A stretch of DNA of 64,000 bases from Clostridia bacterium (GTDB lineage Bacteria > Bacillota > Clostridia > Lachnospirales > Lachnospiraceae), in assembly GCA_910575725.1 (NCBI GenBank), contig CAJTFE010000001.1:142816-206815 (forward strand), written 5' to 3'. This document shows positions 7,159 through 15,433 of the stretch, piece after piece. Positions within the stretch are counted from its first letter, which is position 1. Each line of letters starts with the position of its first letter. Below the pieces are notes generated by a model. The model was not told the DNA's origin and searched no databases. It saw nothing but the letters and a program-made list of their open reading frames with translations. Position numbers and translations under genes: made by a program.

Positions 7159-8733
7159 ATGGATTTGAATACATTTCAGTCTATACTTACAATCGGAGAA
7201 ACCATTGCGGTAGAATTTAAGCGCTGCGGAGATGGAATCGGGCCGGATGTTTACGAAAGCGTATGCTCCTTTTTGAATCGTTTTGGAGGGGATTTGTTTT
7301 TAGGTGTACTGGATGACGGAACAGTAACAGGCGTGCCGGAGAAAGCGGCGCCGGGTATGATTAAAAATTTTATCAATGTTATCAGCAATCCCAATCAATT
7401 TATGCCGACTATTTATCTTGCGCCGGAGCTGCTGGAGTACGAGGGTCATACGGTGATCCATGTTCACGTACCGCCTGGCGCCGAGGTTCACAGCTATAAA
7501 AAAGTCATTTATGATCGAATAGATGATGCAGATGTTAAGGTGACTTCTACGGCGCAGATTGCCTCTATGTATATTCGCAAGCAGAATATTTTTACAGAGA
7601 AACGAATTTATCCTTATGCGTCTTTGGATGATCTGCGTCTGGATTTACTGCCCAAGGTAAGGCAGATGGCTGTAAATCATGCAGGAGGCAGGCATCCGTG
7701 GGAGAATATGAGCGATCAGGAGCTGTTGATAAGTGCGGGACTTTATGGAACAGATATAGCAACAGGCGAGAAAGGGTATAATCTGGCTGCCTTACTTTTG
7801 CTAGGTAAGGATGAGGTGATTTTAAATGTCTGTCCGGCATACGAGACAGATGCTCTGGTTCGCAGAGTGAATGTGGATCGGTATGACGACCGCGAGATCG
7901 TCCGGACAAATCTGATAGAAAGTTATGATCAGCTGATGGAGTTTACCAGAAAACATCTGCCGGATAAGTTTTTTCTGGAAAATGACAACAGAGTGAGCCT
8001 AAGGAATATTCTTGCAAGAGAAATGATCAGCAATATTTTGATGCACCGGGAATTTACCAGCTCTTATGCGGCAAAAATGGTAATTCAGAAAGAGCGGATG
8101 TATACGGAAAATGCCAATCGTGCCCTGGGGGAAGGATTTATCACACCGAATAATCTGGAACCAAATCCAAAGAATCCGATTATTGCATCTTTTTTCCGAA
8201 ATGTCGGCAGAGCGGACAGGCTTGGCTCCGGAGTGAGAAATTTGTTTAAATATAGTAAGCTTTATTCCGGAAAGGATCCGCAGTTTCAGGAAGGAGACAT
8301 CTTTCGTTTGATTGTTCCGTTGAATGAGGAATATTCTTTTGATTATACTTTGTTAGACAAAGTCCCCTATCCCGAAGAAGTATGCGTTAATGAGGTATCT
8401 GTAAAGTATAGATTAGCCAATGAGATAAATGAAAAGGTTGAAATGGAAACTAGCGCAATGACTAGCGCAATGACTAGCGCAATGACTAGCGCAATGACTA
8501 GCGCAAAGTCCGGTTTAAAAAGCGAGAAAGAAATATTACGGAAATTAACAGATACAGAGCGCAGAATCATAGAACAAATCAAAGAGAATCCTTTTATTAC
8601 ACAAAAGGAGCTGGCTGCCGCAACGGGAATCTCTCATGCCGGAATTCGTTATGCAATGAAGGGGTTGAAAGAAATGGGCCTGGTAATTCGGATTGGAACG
8701 AACCGGATTGGAAAATGGCAGCTAAAAGACTAG
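7159..8733 (+). CDS. AlbA_2 (Schlafen-type) domain putative transcriptional regulator with C-terminal HTH
   Basis: The 524-residue protein starts with an AlbA_2 fold (GETIAVEFKRCGDGIGPDVYESVCSFLNRFGGDLFLGVLDDGTVTG) and continues with the RecG-like C-terminal regulator region, including REMISNILMHREF and RLGSGVRNLFKYSKLYSG. A winged helix follows at the C-terminus (ITQKELAAATGISHAGIRYAMKGLKEMGLV). This architecture is annotated as an ATP-binding or DNA-binding transcriptional regulator. The start at ATG 7159 is preceded by AGAGGGGGCGG and begins at the domain boundary. Between the two domains is an in-frame 12-base tandem repeat coding for TSAM. The target genes are unknown. Confidence 0.82.
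   Translation: MDLNTFQSILTIGETIAVEFKRCGDGIGPDVYESVCSFLNRFGGDLFLGVLDDGTVTGVPEKAAPGMIKNFINVISNPNQFMPTIYLAPELLEYEGHTVIHVHVPPGAEVHSYKKVIYDRIDDADVKVTSTAQIASMYIRKQNIFTEKRIYPYASLDDLRLDLLPKVRQMAVNHAGGRHPWENMSDQELLISAGLYGTDIATGEKGYNLAALLLLGKDEVILNVCPAYETDALVRRVNVDRYDDREIVRTNLIESYDQLMEFTRKHLPDKFFLENDNRVSLRNILAREMISNILMHREFTSSYAAKMVIQKERMYTENANRALGEGFITPNNLEPNPKNPIIASFFRNVGRADRLGSGVRNLFKYSKLYSGKDPQFQEGDIFRLIVPLNEEYSFDYTLLDKVPYPEEVCVNEVSVKYRLANEINEKVEMETSAMTSAMTSAMTSAMTSAKSGLKSEKEILRKLTDTERRIIEQIKENPFITQKELAAATGISHAGIRYAMKGLKEMGLVIRIGTNRIGKWQLKD
8449..8508 (+). repeat. 12-base tandem repeat (TSAM codons) in the AlbA_2 gene
   Basis: Five consecutive units of ACTAGCGCAATG (the last ends AAG) encode TSAM-TSAM-TSAM-TSAM-TSAK in the linker before the winged helix. 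Unit gain or loss would change linker length without frameshift. Confidence 0.9.
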
Positions 8734-8743
8734 GAGAGCAGCA

Positions 8744-9031
8744 GTGAATCAAAAGGTTTATGAATATGAGTCACTTATCTACGCAGCCGGAGACACAGGG
8801 GGAGCGTATGTGATCTTCCCCTATGACATCCGGAAGGAATTTGGCAGAGGCCGGGTGAAGGTGCACGTCACCTTTGACGGCGAGCCTTATGACGGCAGCA
8901 TTGTCAATATGGGCGTGAAAAATGAGGACGGAAGCATCTGCTATATCATCGGCATCCGCAAGGACATCCGCGAAAAAATCAAGAAACAGCCGGGAGACTG
9001 CGTGCTTATACGGTGTGTTCAAAGAGAGTAA
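8744..9031 (+). CDS. DUF1905 domain protein
   Basis: The 95-residue protein is a single DUF1905 domain (YEYESLIYAAGDTGGAYVIFPYDIRKEFGRGRVKVHVTFDGEPYDGSIV), a small beta-barrel family of unknown function. It starts at GTG 8744, eight bases after AGGAG and 11 bases after the stop codon of the AlbA_2 gene, so the two are probably cotranscribed. It converges with the DUF2284 gene; the two stop codons are 27 bases apart. Confidence 0.85.
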   Translation: MNQKVYEYESLIYAAGDTGGAYVIFPYDIRKEFGRGRVKVHVTFDGEPYDGSIVNMGVKNEDGSICYIIGIRKDIREKIKKQPGDCVLIRCVQRE

Positions 9032-9057
9032 ACCGGAGTTCCTGCGCAGAATGCAAA

Positions 9058-9600
9058 TTACAAAGTACGCTCATCAAAGCAGTACATGCTGAAAAAAGCC
9101 GTAATACCCGGGGCGCAGTCGTAATCCATATGGCAGCGCTCCGCCATATCCTTTACAAAGATACAGTAAGCGGACATACAGGAATATTGAAGCTTTGGAA
9201 AACGGCAGGGCTGTTCCTCTGTGACGGCACAGGGATTGCAGAGGCTGCAGCCGCTGGCGCCGATCATCAGCCCCGGTTCCCCTGCCTTGTCAATCAGCTG
9301 ACGGGTCAATTGGTTGTGCTGTGACTTGACCGGCTTAATCTGCGCTTGATCCAGGGGATCGTCAATATCCCACATGGTCTGCAGGACAAGGGCCTGCCGC
9401 CAGTGCAGGACTTTTTCGCGCATTTGCGCCACCGTGCCGCAGTCCGGGGGACAGGCGTAGTTGACGCCGTATTTTCCGCATAGGTTTTCCTCGCAGAGAG
9501 CGCGGAAGTTAGGGACAAATACCAGATCCTCCGTATGAATAACGGCCGCGTCCGCAAAGCCGAGATCCAGAGCCAGTTTTATAAGTTCTTTTCCATTCAT
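9058..9600 (-). CDS. DUF2284 family predicted metal-binding protein
   Basis: The 180-residue protein shows the DUF2284 cysteine pattern: CEENLCGKYGVNYACPPDCG near residues 36-55, CSLCNPCAVTEEQPCRFP near 117-134 and CMSAYCI near 140-146. The family is predicted to bind metal or an Fe-S cluster; no reaction is established. The start is supported by AGGAGGAAC upstream on the minus strand. It lies 110 bases downstream of the LysR gene on the same strand and could be read through from it. Confidence 0.85.
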   Translation of the reverse strand: MNGKELIKLALDLGFADAAVIHTEDLVFVPNFRALCEENLCGKYGVNYACPPDCGTVAQMREKVLHWRQALVLQTMWDIDDPLDQAQIKPVKSQHNQLTRQLIDKAGEPGLMIGASGCSLCNPCAVTEEQPCRFPKLQYSCMSAYCIFVKDMAERCHMDYDCAPGITAFFSMYCFDERTL

Positions 9601-9711
9601 AATGTTCCTCCTGTCTTTTTTGCATGTTTTATCGTAGATACTTCTTTTGGTACATGTTCTATACCGAAGTTCCCTTATTCCTAAGCTTTTCCTTTTCCAG
9701 AAATCACAGGC

Positions 9712-10644
9712 TTACCTTTTCTGGTTTATCAGCTCCCGAATCAATTCCGGATTCCCCTGCTTTGTAGAAAATACAAACCCAATCTCCCGGGAAGCAATGG
9801 GAAAGGGGGCAGGCAGCTCCAGAAGGGTTTCCTCCCTCAAATCAGTCTCCACAAACTCCCGGATTACACAGGCGATGCCAAGGCCGATTTTTGCAAAATC
9901 AATCAGCAGATCCATGGAGGTGGTTTCCAGTATATTCTCTGGGAAAAGCTGATGCTCCTTGAAGTATTGATCCAGATATTGACGTGTCAGATTGTCTTTA
10001 TCCAGGAGCATTAGAGTTCCGGATTTCAGCAAAAGGGTAGAGTCAGAGGAGGAGAGGCTGGAAAGATTGGAACAGCCTTCAAGGCCTTCCTGCCCCGGGA
10101 ACAGCAGCAGGTGTTCCAGATATTCCCGGGATGCCACGAATATATCCTGGATGTTTCGAAGAGGATAAAACTTCATGCCGTGCAGATGCTCAGGGCGTCC
10201 CGTAAGTCCAAGATCCAGCTCTTCCTGTTCCAGCATTTGAAGGGTATGGTTCGTAGACTGGCAGGCAATGGTCACCTGGACATGGGGATGAAGCTTTACA
10301 AAATCCGTAAGATAAGGCAGCAGCACGTATTTGCAGAGGGTAGAGCTGACCCCGATGCGCAGATGCCCCACCCCAAGCTCCCGGCGCAGGCGGAGCTGAT
10401 GCTCACCGGCTTCCAAGGTCTGGAAGGCAGATTTTACATGAGCAAAAAGAAGCTCTCCTTCCTCCGTAAGCTGAACACCCCGGGAATTGCGGACAAAAAG
10501 GGCAGTGTCCAGGGACTGCTCCAGCTTTTTGATTGACTGGCTGATAGCCGGCTGACTGATAAAGAGCTCATCGGCCGCCTTGGAAATATTTCCGGCCAGG
10601 GCCGCGGCATAGAAAATGCGGTACAGGGATAGATTCTGGTTCAT
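9712..10644 (-). CDS. LysR family transcriptional regulator
   Basis: The 310-residue length and domain order are standard for LysR regulators. An N-terminal winged helix-turn-helix (LYRIFYAAALAGNISKAADELFISQPAISQSIKKLEQSLDTALFVRNSRGVQLTEEG) is followed by the LysR substrate-binding domain (HLRIGVSSTLCKYVLLPYL onwards). Similar clostridial proteins with this N-terminus are common next to redox or metabolic genes. The gene is divergent from marR; the adjacent DUF2284 gene on the same strand is a possible partner. The effector is unknown. Confidence 0.92.
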   Translation of the reverse strand: MNQNLSLYRIFYAAALAGNISKAADELFISQPAISQSIKKLEQSLDTALFVRNSRGVQLTEEGELLFAHVKSAFQTLEAGEHQLRLRRELGVGHLRIGVSSTLCKYVLLPYLTDFVKLHPHVQVTIACQSTNHTLQMLEQEELDLGLTGRPEHLHGMKFYPLRNIQDIFVASREYLEHLLLFPGQEGLEGCSNLSSLSSSDSTLLLKSGTLMLLDKDNLTRQYLDQYFKEHQLFPENILETTSMDLLIDFAKIGLGIACVIREFVETDLREETLLELPAPFPIASREIGFVFSTKQGNPELIRELINQKR

Positions 10645-10717
10645 GGGCGCTGCTCCTGCTTCTGTGTTTTGGTTTCATAAGATAAAATTATGACAATGTG
10701 CTTTGCTATATGGTTAA

Positions 10718-10746
10718 ATTATAAAATGCCTGTTTTGGAAATGCAA
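10718..10746 (-). promoter_or_regulatory. Promoter of the LysR gene
   Basis: On the minus strand TTGCAT (10746-10741), a 17-base spacer and TATAAT (10723-10718) form a good sigma-A promoter about 75 bases before the LysR start codon. Confidence 0.65.
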
Positions 10747-10849
10747 GAGGAAAGGTTAGAGGTTACTTAGTCTTTTCCTTAATTAGCTGACATTGTGAGA
10801 GAACCGTAACGGTCAGAGAAACTGTCTATGATTTTCACAGAATATTCAC

Positions 10850-10905
10850 TTGACTTAAGTATGATTTCGTACTATACTAGCAGACATATTGGTACGAAAT
10901 CGTAC
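10850..10905 (+). promoter_or_regulatory. MarR-MATE promoter with paired palindromic operators
   Basis: TTGACT (10850-10855), a 17-base spacer and TATACT (10873-10878) form the promoter. Two 14-base near-palindromes flank the -10 box: GTATGATTTCGTAC at 10859-10872 and GTACGAAATCGTAC at 10892-10905. Their centres are 33 bases apart, about three helical turns, so two MarR dimers could bind the same face. This indicates autoregulation of marR and co-control of the MATE gene. Confidence 0.8.
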
Positions 10906-10908
10906 AAG

Positions 10909-11036
10909 ATATTACGGAACTGGAATAAACAGTAATATCCCTCAAAGTGCACAAATCGATTTACAGACGCATGTTTTTGCGGCTGGAAATTGATTTCATA
11001 CCAGTGTACTGGGAGGGATATTACGGAACTGGAATA
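10909..11036. repeat. Repeat family B, two direct copies flanking an inverted repeat
   Basis: The 19-mer ATATTACGGAACTGGAATA occurs at 10909-10927 and again at 11018-11036; a third copy is at 33998. Between the two copies lies an inverted repeat with arms AGTAATATCCCTC (10931-10943) and GAGGGATATTAC (11014-11025). The second copy leads directly into the AGAGG ribosome binding site of marR. Confidence 0.8.
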
Positions 11037-11047
11037 AGAGGAATACC

Positions 11048-11491
11048 ATGAAGTCCTATAGCTCAAAAGATATGAAGCGCTGCAATCACCTTCTTGGGGA
11101 GATTGAGGCAGTATACCATGAAATAGCTTTAAAATTCGGTCTTTCCGACAGCACTATGATCATCCTTTACACCATCTGCGACGAGGGGGACAAATGCCTC
11201 TTGAAGGATATCTGCCGCCGCTCGGGGCTTAGCAAGCAGACCGTCAATTCGGCTCTTCGCAAATTGGAAAAAGAGGGGATTGTACGCCTGGAGGCAGCGG
11301 GAGCCAGAAGCAAAAATGTCTGTCTGACGGAAAAGGGAAAGGATTTGGCAAAGGGAACGGCCGTCCGTGTGATTGAGGCGGAAAATGAGATCCTGGCTTC
11401 CTGGGGCCAGGAGGATGTGGAGAAATATCTGGAGCTTTTGGAGCATTTTTTAAGGGATCTTACAGAGAAAATGAAAGAGATAGTCCCGTGA
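11048..11491 (+). CDS. MarR family transcriptional regulator
   Basis: The 147-residue protein has the MarR winged-helix core (LLKDICRRSGLSKQTVNSALRKLEKEGIVRLEAAGARSKNVCLTEKGK) between N- and C-terminal dimerisation helices. AAGAGG sits eight bases before the ATG. It is followed after 68 bases by a MATE transporter gene on the same strand, and the shared promoter carries two palindromic operators, so it most likely represses both genes until a ligand binds. Confidence 0.9.
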   Translation: MKSYSSKDMKRCNHLLGEIEAVYHEIALKFGLSDSTMIILYTICDEGDKCLLKDICRRSGLSKQTVNSALRKLEKEGIVRLEAAGARSKNVCLTEKGKDLAKGTAVRVIEAENEILASWGQEDVEKYLELLEHFLRDLTEKMKEIVP

Positions 11492-11559
11492 AGGAACATA
11501 AAACGTTCCTTTGAATTTGCGCCGGGAGAATATGGCACCGGCTGGAACGGGAGGATAAG

Positions 11560-12891
11560 ATGAGAATTTTACTATCGGATCACTTTAACTATAAAAAATT
11601 ACTGCGGTTTACGCTGCCGTTCATGGTTACTTTGGTTTTTACATCCATTTACGGTGTGGTAGACGGATTTTTCGTGTCCAATTATGTAGGGAAAACGCCC
11701 TTTACGGCTGTGAATTTTATTATGCCTTTTTTGATGATGCTGGGCTGCGCCGGCTTTATGTTCGGGACCGGCGGAGGTGCGCTGATTGCCATGACTCTGG
11801 GACAGGGAAAGAAGGAAAAGGCTGTGAGCCTGTTTTCCCTGATTGTGTATGTGTCTGGGATACTGGGGATTGTACTGGCGGTTCTGGGCTTTGTTTTTCT
11901 TGAGCCCATAGCGGTTTTTCTTGGGGCAGACGGACAGCTTCTGGAGGACAGCCTTATCTATGGGCGCATTATTCTGCTGGCGATTCCGTCGTATATTCTG
12001 CAGTATGAGTTTCAATGTCTCTTTGTCACGGCAGAGAAGGCTGCGCTGGGGCTTTATGTGACCATTGCGGCAGGATGCACCAATATTGTTCTGGATGCCC
12101 TTTTTGTGGCAGTCTTTCACTGGGGGCTTCCGGGGGCGGCTGCGGCTACGGCGGTCAGTCAGCTTGTGGGCGGCGTGATTCCGCTGGTTTACTTTGCCCG
12201 GCCGAATGACAGCCTTCTGCGTCTTGGAAAGACAAGGTTTGACGGAAGGGCTTTGGTAAAGGTATGTACCAACGGCTCTTCAGAGCTTTTGAATAATATT
12301 TCCATGTCTCTGGTGAATATGCTTTATAATCTGCAGCTTTTGAAATACATTGGCCAGGACGGGATTGCGGCTTACGGGGTACTGATGTATGTGAGCCTGG
12401 TGTTTCAAGCGGTTTTCATCGGGTATTCCGTGGGCGTGGCGCCGATTATCGGTTATCACTATGGGGCGCAGAATTCTTTGGAGCTGAAAGGCGTGCTGAA
12501 AAAGAGCCTGGTGCTGCTGGCATTTTTTTCCGGGGCTATGTTTGGAGCCTCTTACCTGCTTGCAAGGCCCCTTTCCTTTGTGTTTACCGGTTACGATGCA
12601 GAGCTGCTTGCGCTGACGGTACGTGCTTTTTCGCTGTTTGCCTTCTCCTTCCTGTTTTCGGGGTATGTGATTTTCGGCTCCTCCTTTTTCACGGCTTTGA
12701 ACAATGGGCTGGTTTCTGCGGCGATTTCCTTTCTGCGGACGATGGTGTTCCAGACAGCGGCGGTTCTTATCTTCCCGCTGATTTGGAAGGTGGACGGGAT
12801 TTGGTTCTCCATGGCCGCTGCGGAGATACTGGCTCTAGGGGTGACGGTGATCTTTCTGGGAGCGGAAAAGAGGCGGTACGGGTATTGGTGA
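11560..12891 (+). CDS. MATE family efflux transporter
   Basis: The 443-residue protein contains 12 predicted membrane segments and MATE hallmarks: TLPFMVTLVFTSIYGVVDGFFVSNYVG at the N-terminus and GFMFGTGGGALIAMTLGQGKKEKA after the second segment. It belongs to the clostridial MepA-like branch, which exports cationic drugs or metabolites using Na+ or H+ gradients. GGGAGGATAAG precedes the ATG. It is cotranscribed with marR. The substrate cannot be assigned. Confidence 0.9.
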   Translation: MRILLSDHFNYKKLLRFTLPFMVTLVFTSIYGVVDGFFVSNYVGKTPFTAVNFIMPFLMMLGCAGFMFGTGGGALIAMTLGQGKKEKAVSLFSLIVYVSGILGIVLAVLGFVFLEPIAVFLGADGQLLEDSLIYGRIILLAIPSYILQYEFQCLFVTAEKAALGLYVTIAAGCTNIVLDALFVAVFHWGLPGAAAATAVSQLVGGVIPLVYFARPNDSLLRLGKTRFDGRALVKVCTNGSSELLNNISMSLVNMLYNLQLLKYIGQDGIAAYGVLMYVSLVFQAVFIGYSVGVAPIIGYHYGAQNSLELKGVLKKSLVLLAFFSGAMFGASYLLARPLSFVFTGYDAELLALTVRAFSLFAFSFLFSGYVIFGSSFFTALNNGLVSAAISFLRTMVFQTAAVLIFPLIWKVDGIWFSMAAAEILALGVTVIFLGAEKRRYGYW

Positions 12892-12923
12892 TGGTTCCTA
12901 TATCATTCTGCATTGCGAAGCGT

Positions 12924-12950
12924 GTTACTGGCCACGGTGTGAACAGCAGC
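12924..12950. repeat. Degenerate copy of repeat family C
   Basis: GTTACTGGCCACGG...TGAACAGCAGC matches the copy at 7015 apart from substitutions in the right arm. It lies 33 bases after the MATE stop codon. Confidence 0.5.
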
Positions 12951-12989
12951 GCGAATTGAGTTTTAAGCAAAGTTTTTAAAGATAGATAC

Positions 12990-13018
12990 TTGACAACAGG
13001 CTTTGGTTTTTGTTATCT
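12990..13018 (+). promoter_or_regulatory. Promoter of the ABC-F leader transcript
   Basis: TTGACA (12990-12995), a 17-base spacer and TTATCT (13013-13018). Transcription from here would give a leader of about 525 bases containing a short peptide frame and an intrinsic terminator before the ABC-F gene. Confidence 0.7.
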
Positions 13019-13077
13019 TAAACAAGAATGCAACAGAAAGATTGACGAATTGACGAACAGGAAAAGGAGCTGAAAGG

Positions 13078-13098
13078 ATGATTATTTATTTCTGCTAA
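13078..13098 (+). CDS. Putative six-residue leader peptide (MIIYFC) of the ABC-F gene
   Basis: ATG ATT ATT TAT TTC TGC TAA is preceded by AAAAGGAG at good distance. Its placement early in a long leader that ends in a terminator is the layout of ribosome-mediated attenuation, known for several antibiotic-resistance ABC-F genes. The composition is reminiscent of the MYLIFM leader reported for msrD. The peptide itself is too short for homology; the call rests on position and context. Confidence 0.6.
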   Translation: MIIYFC

Positions 13099-13357
13099 GC
13101 AATGGTAAGTGAACAGTGAGCGAGATCGGGGCGGCGAAGGCGGCTCTTAAGATGTCCGGCAGAAATGAAATTCTTTCAGTGTATACCCAGTTACCTTCCT
13201 TTCCGCACAACTTTTGGGGGCAGGGGGGCGTCCGGTAGGGATAAAAAGCAGACAGACGCATAGTTTCAGTGGGAGCAGCAGGTGATACCTTCTTTTTGCG
13301 CATACGAAAGGGGGATGGCTTCGAAGATAAGTTCCATTGGGAGAAGGCGTATATGCG

Positions 13358-13387
13358 GCACGGAGAATGAGTTCTTCGTGCTTTTTT
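13358..13387 (+). terminator. Intrinsic terminator in the ABC-F leader (attenuator)
   Basis: A 10-base-pair stem (GCACGGAGAA with TTCTTCGTGC, one G-T pair) closes a TGAG tetraloop and is followed by six T. It sits between the promoter at 12990 and the coding region at 13552, with no intervening gene end to serve, so it should attenuate the downstream gene. An upstream segment (GCGCATACG near 13298) can pair with CGTATATGCG near 13348 and might influence folding. Confidence 0.75.
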
Positions 13388-13551
13388 GTATAGTAAAAAG
13401 GATACCGCATCAGAGAAATCTGCTTATTCTGCAAAGGAAGAAGAGGGGATTTAGGAATTTCAGGATTGTTTTTTGATAGAGAAGAAACATCTGCCGAACA
13501 AGCAGGAAAAGCAGCGGGAGGGCTGTGAATGAAAGAAAGGATGTGGCTTGT

Positions 13552-15051
13552 ATGGCTCAGATAAAAGTGAATGATTTAACCTTCTGTTATGAAGGCAGCT
13601 ATGATAATATATTCGAACATGTAAATCTGCAGATAGATACGGACTGGAGATGCGGCCTGATTGGGCGGAACGGAAAAGGAAAGACGACGTTTTTAAAGCT
13701 GCTGACAGGCGCCTATGAATATTCCGGTTCGATTACAGGGCCGATGGAATGCGTATATTTTCCCTATACCTTACCGGACGAAGTTGGTTCCTCACAGACT
13801 TCCATGGAATTGCTGGAGGCGCTCAATCCGGAATACGAGCTGTGGAAGGTGTGCCGGGAGCTGGAGCAGCTTTCGGTGGATCCGGAGGTCTTAGGCCGCA
13901 GCTTCTCCACCCTGAGCGGAGGCGAGCAGACAAAGCTTCTCCTGGCTCTGCTTTTTTCGGGAGAAAACCGGTTTCTCCTGATTGACGAGCCCACCAGCCA
14001 TCTTGACATGGAAGGGAGAGAAAAAACAGCGGAATATCTGCGGAAAAAGAAGGGCTTCCTGTTGGTTTCCCATGATAAATGGTTTCTGGATCAATGCGTG
14101 GATCACGTACTGGTACTGGAGCGGCAGGGCGTAACCGTTATGCAGGGGAATTTCACCTCCTGGCAGGAGCAGAAAGCCAAAAGAGACGCCTGCGCCCTGG
14201 CGGAGAATGAGCGGCTGCAAAAGGACATTTCCCATCTGAAAAAGGCCGCGCGCCAGGCAGAAGGGTGGTCCAATGCAGTGGAAAAGACAAAGCTTGGAAC
14301 ACGCACCGGCGGCCTGCGTCCGGATCGGGGCTTTATCGGCCACAAGGCCGCCAAAATGATGAAACGATCCAAAAACACACAGCGCCGTATGGAGAAGGCC
14401 GCCCAGGAAAAGGAAGGGCTTTTGAACAACCTGGAGACAACGGAGGAGCTGAAGCTCTTCCCCTTAACCTACCATAAAGAATGCCTTATAAAGGCAAAAG
14501 GGCTGTCTCTCTCTTACGGAGAAAAGCCCGTCTGCCGGGATGTCAGCTTTGAACTTAAAAATGGCATGCAGTTAGCCCTAAAGGGCGGAAACGGCTGCGG
14601 CAAGAGCAGCATCCTGAAAAAGATCCAGGGAGCCGGCATAGAGAGCAGCGGAGAGCTTCTTACGGCCTCCGGCCTGGTGATTTCCTATGTGCCCCAGGAT
14701 GTAAGCCGGCTTTGTGGGAAGCTTTTGGACTTTGCCAGGGAGAGGGGGCTTACAGAGCATCTTTTTTTAGCCCTCCTTCGGAAACTGGATTTTCCAAGGG
14801 TGCAGTTTGAAAAGGATATGAGCTGCTACAGCGAAGGGCAGAAAAAGAAAGCTGCATTGGCGGCAAGCCTTCTGACAAAAGCGCACCTGTATATCTGGGA
14901 TGAACCTTTAAATTACATTGATATCTTTTCCAGAATGCAGCTGGCAGATCTGATTCGCACCTACCGTCCCACGATGCTTCTGGTGGAGCACGACAGGAGC
15001 TTTCTTGAGGAGATCGGGGCGGAGCAGGTGGAGATAGAAAAATGCTTCTAA
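13552..15051 (+). CDS. ABC-F ATPase, Lsa-like ribosomal protection protein
   Basis: The 499-residue soluble protein has two ABC domains without membrane segments. Domain 1 has GLIGRNGKGKTTFLKLL (Walker A), TLSGGEQTKLLLALL (signature) and LLIDEPTSHLD (Walker B). Domain 2 has KGGNGCGKSSILKKI, CYSEGQKKKAALAASLL and IWDEPLNYIDI. The basic interdomain linker with coiled coil (about residues 205-300) is the ribosome-contacting region. The divergent second Walker B (EPLNYID) and start resemble Lsa/Vga-type proteins, which displace lincosamides, streptogramin A and pleuromutilins from ribosomes. I chose ATG 13552 by family alignment; an in-frame GTG at 13525 with GGGAGGG close by is an alternative. 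Confidence 0.85.
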   Translation: MAQIKVNDLTFCYEGSYDNIFEHVNLQIDTDWRCGLIGRNGKGKTTFLKLLTGAYEYSGSITGPMECVYFPYTLPDEVGSSQTSMELLEALNPEYELWKVCRELEQLSVDPEVLGRSFSTLSGGEQTKLLLALLFSGENRFLLIDEPTSHLDMEGREKTAEYLRKKKGFLLVSHDKWFLDQCVDHVLVLERQGVTVMQGNFTSWQEQKAKRDACALAENERLQKDISHLKKAARQAEGWSNAVEKTKLGTRTGGLRPDRGFIGHKAAKMMKRSKNTQRRMEKAAQEKEGLLNNLETTEELKLFPLTYHKECLIKAKGLSLSYGEKPVCRDVSFELKNGMQLALKGGNGCGKSSILKKIQGAGIESSGELLTASGLVISYVPQDVSRLCGKLLDFARERGLTEHLFLALLRKLDFPRVQFEKDMSCYSEGQKKKAALAASLLTKAHLYIWDEPLNYIDIFSRMQLADLIRTYRPTMLLVEHDRSFLEEIGAEQVEIEKCF

Positions 15052-15266
15052 TCTGCCGGGAAATAAAATATCGGCCTTTTGGTTAATAGAGTTAAGAATT
15101 TAACAATCTATTCCGGAATCTAAGGAGCTGCTCAAATGTGTATAAAAAGGCGAAAAAAAGGAATAATTGGAAAAACACAGAGAATATTCAAAAAGCAAAG
15201 AGGTTTCCTTTGGATTCATGTGGCATTATGTTTTTAAAAAAACTTTAAAATAATCTTTTCCAGGGG

Positions 15267-15295
15267 TTGTTAATTGTTTAACAACGTGTTATAAT
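15267..15295 (+). promoter_or_regulatory. Promoter overlapped by a perfect Rex operator
   Basis: TTGTTAATTGTTTAACAA at 15267-15284 is an exact match to the clostridial Rex consensus (TTGTTAA-N4-TTAACAA). The same bases supply the -35 box TTGTTA, followed by a 17-base spacer and TATAAT at 15290-15295. Rex represses fermentation genes when the NADH/NAD+ ratio is low, so the operon below should be induced when NADH builds up. A second small inverted repeat, ATTGATA/TATCAAT, lies at 15303-15322 near the transcription start. Confidence 0.85.
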
Positions 15296-15433
15296 AAATC
15301 CAATTGATATAAAATTATCAATCAGTCCCGAAACAGAAAAGAAATCTGCTGTAGTTCCCCTTCCTGCCTTTACACGGATGACCGGCAAGGGGCCGGCTGC
15401 GGCAGAAATCAAAGGAAAGAGAGAGGTAAAAGT

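Noticed and set aside
12015..12209. Plus-strand Cys/Gly-rich small frame within the MATE gene
   Set aside because: It is an out-of-frame reading of a real membrane protein gene, with no own start signals.
13147..13476. Frames on both strands in the ABC-F leader
   Set aside because: They cross the attenuator hairpin, have no ribosome sites and show no family; the region is better read as an untranslated leader.
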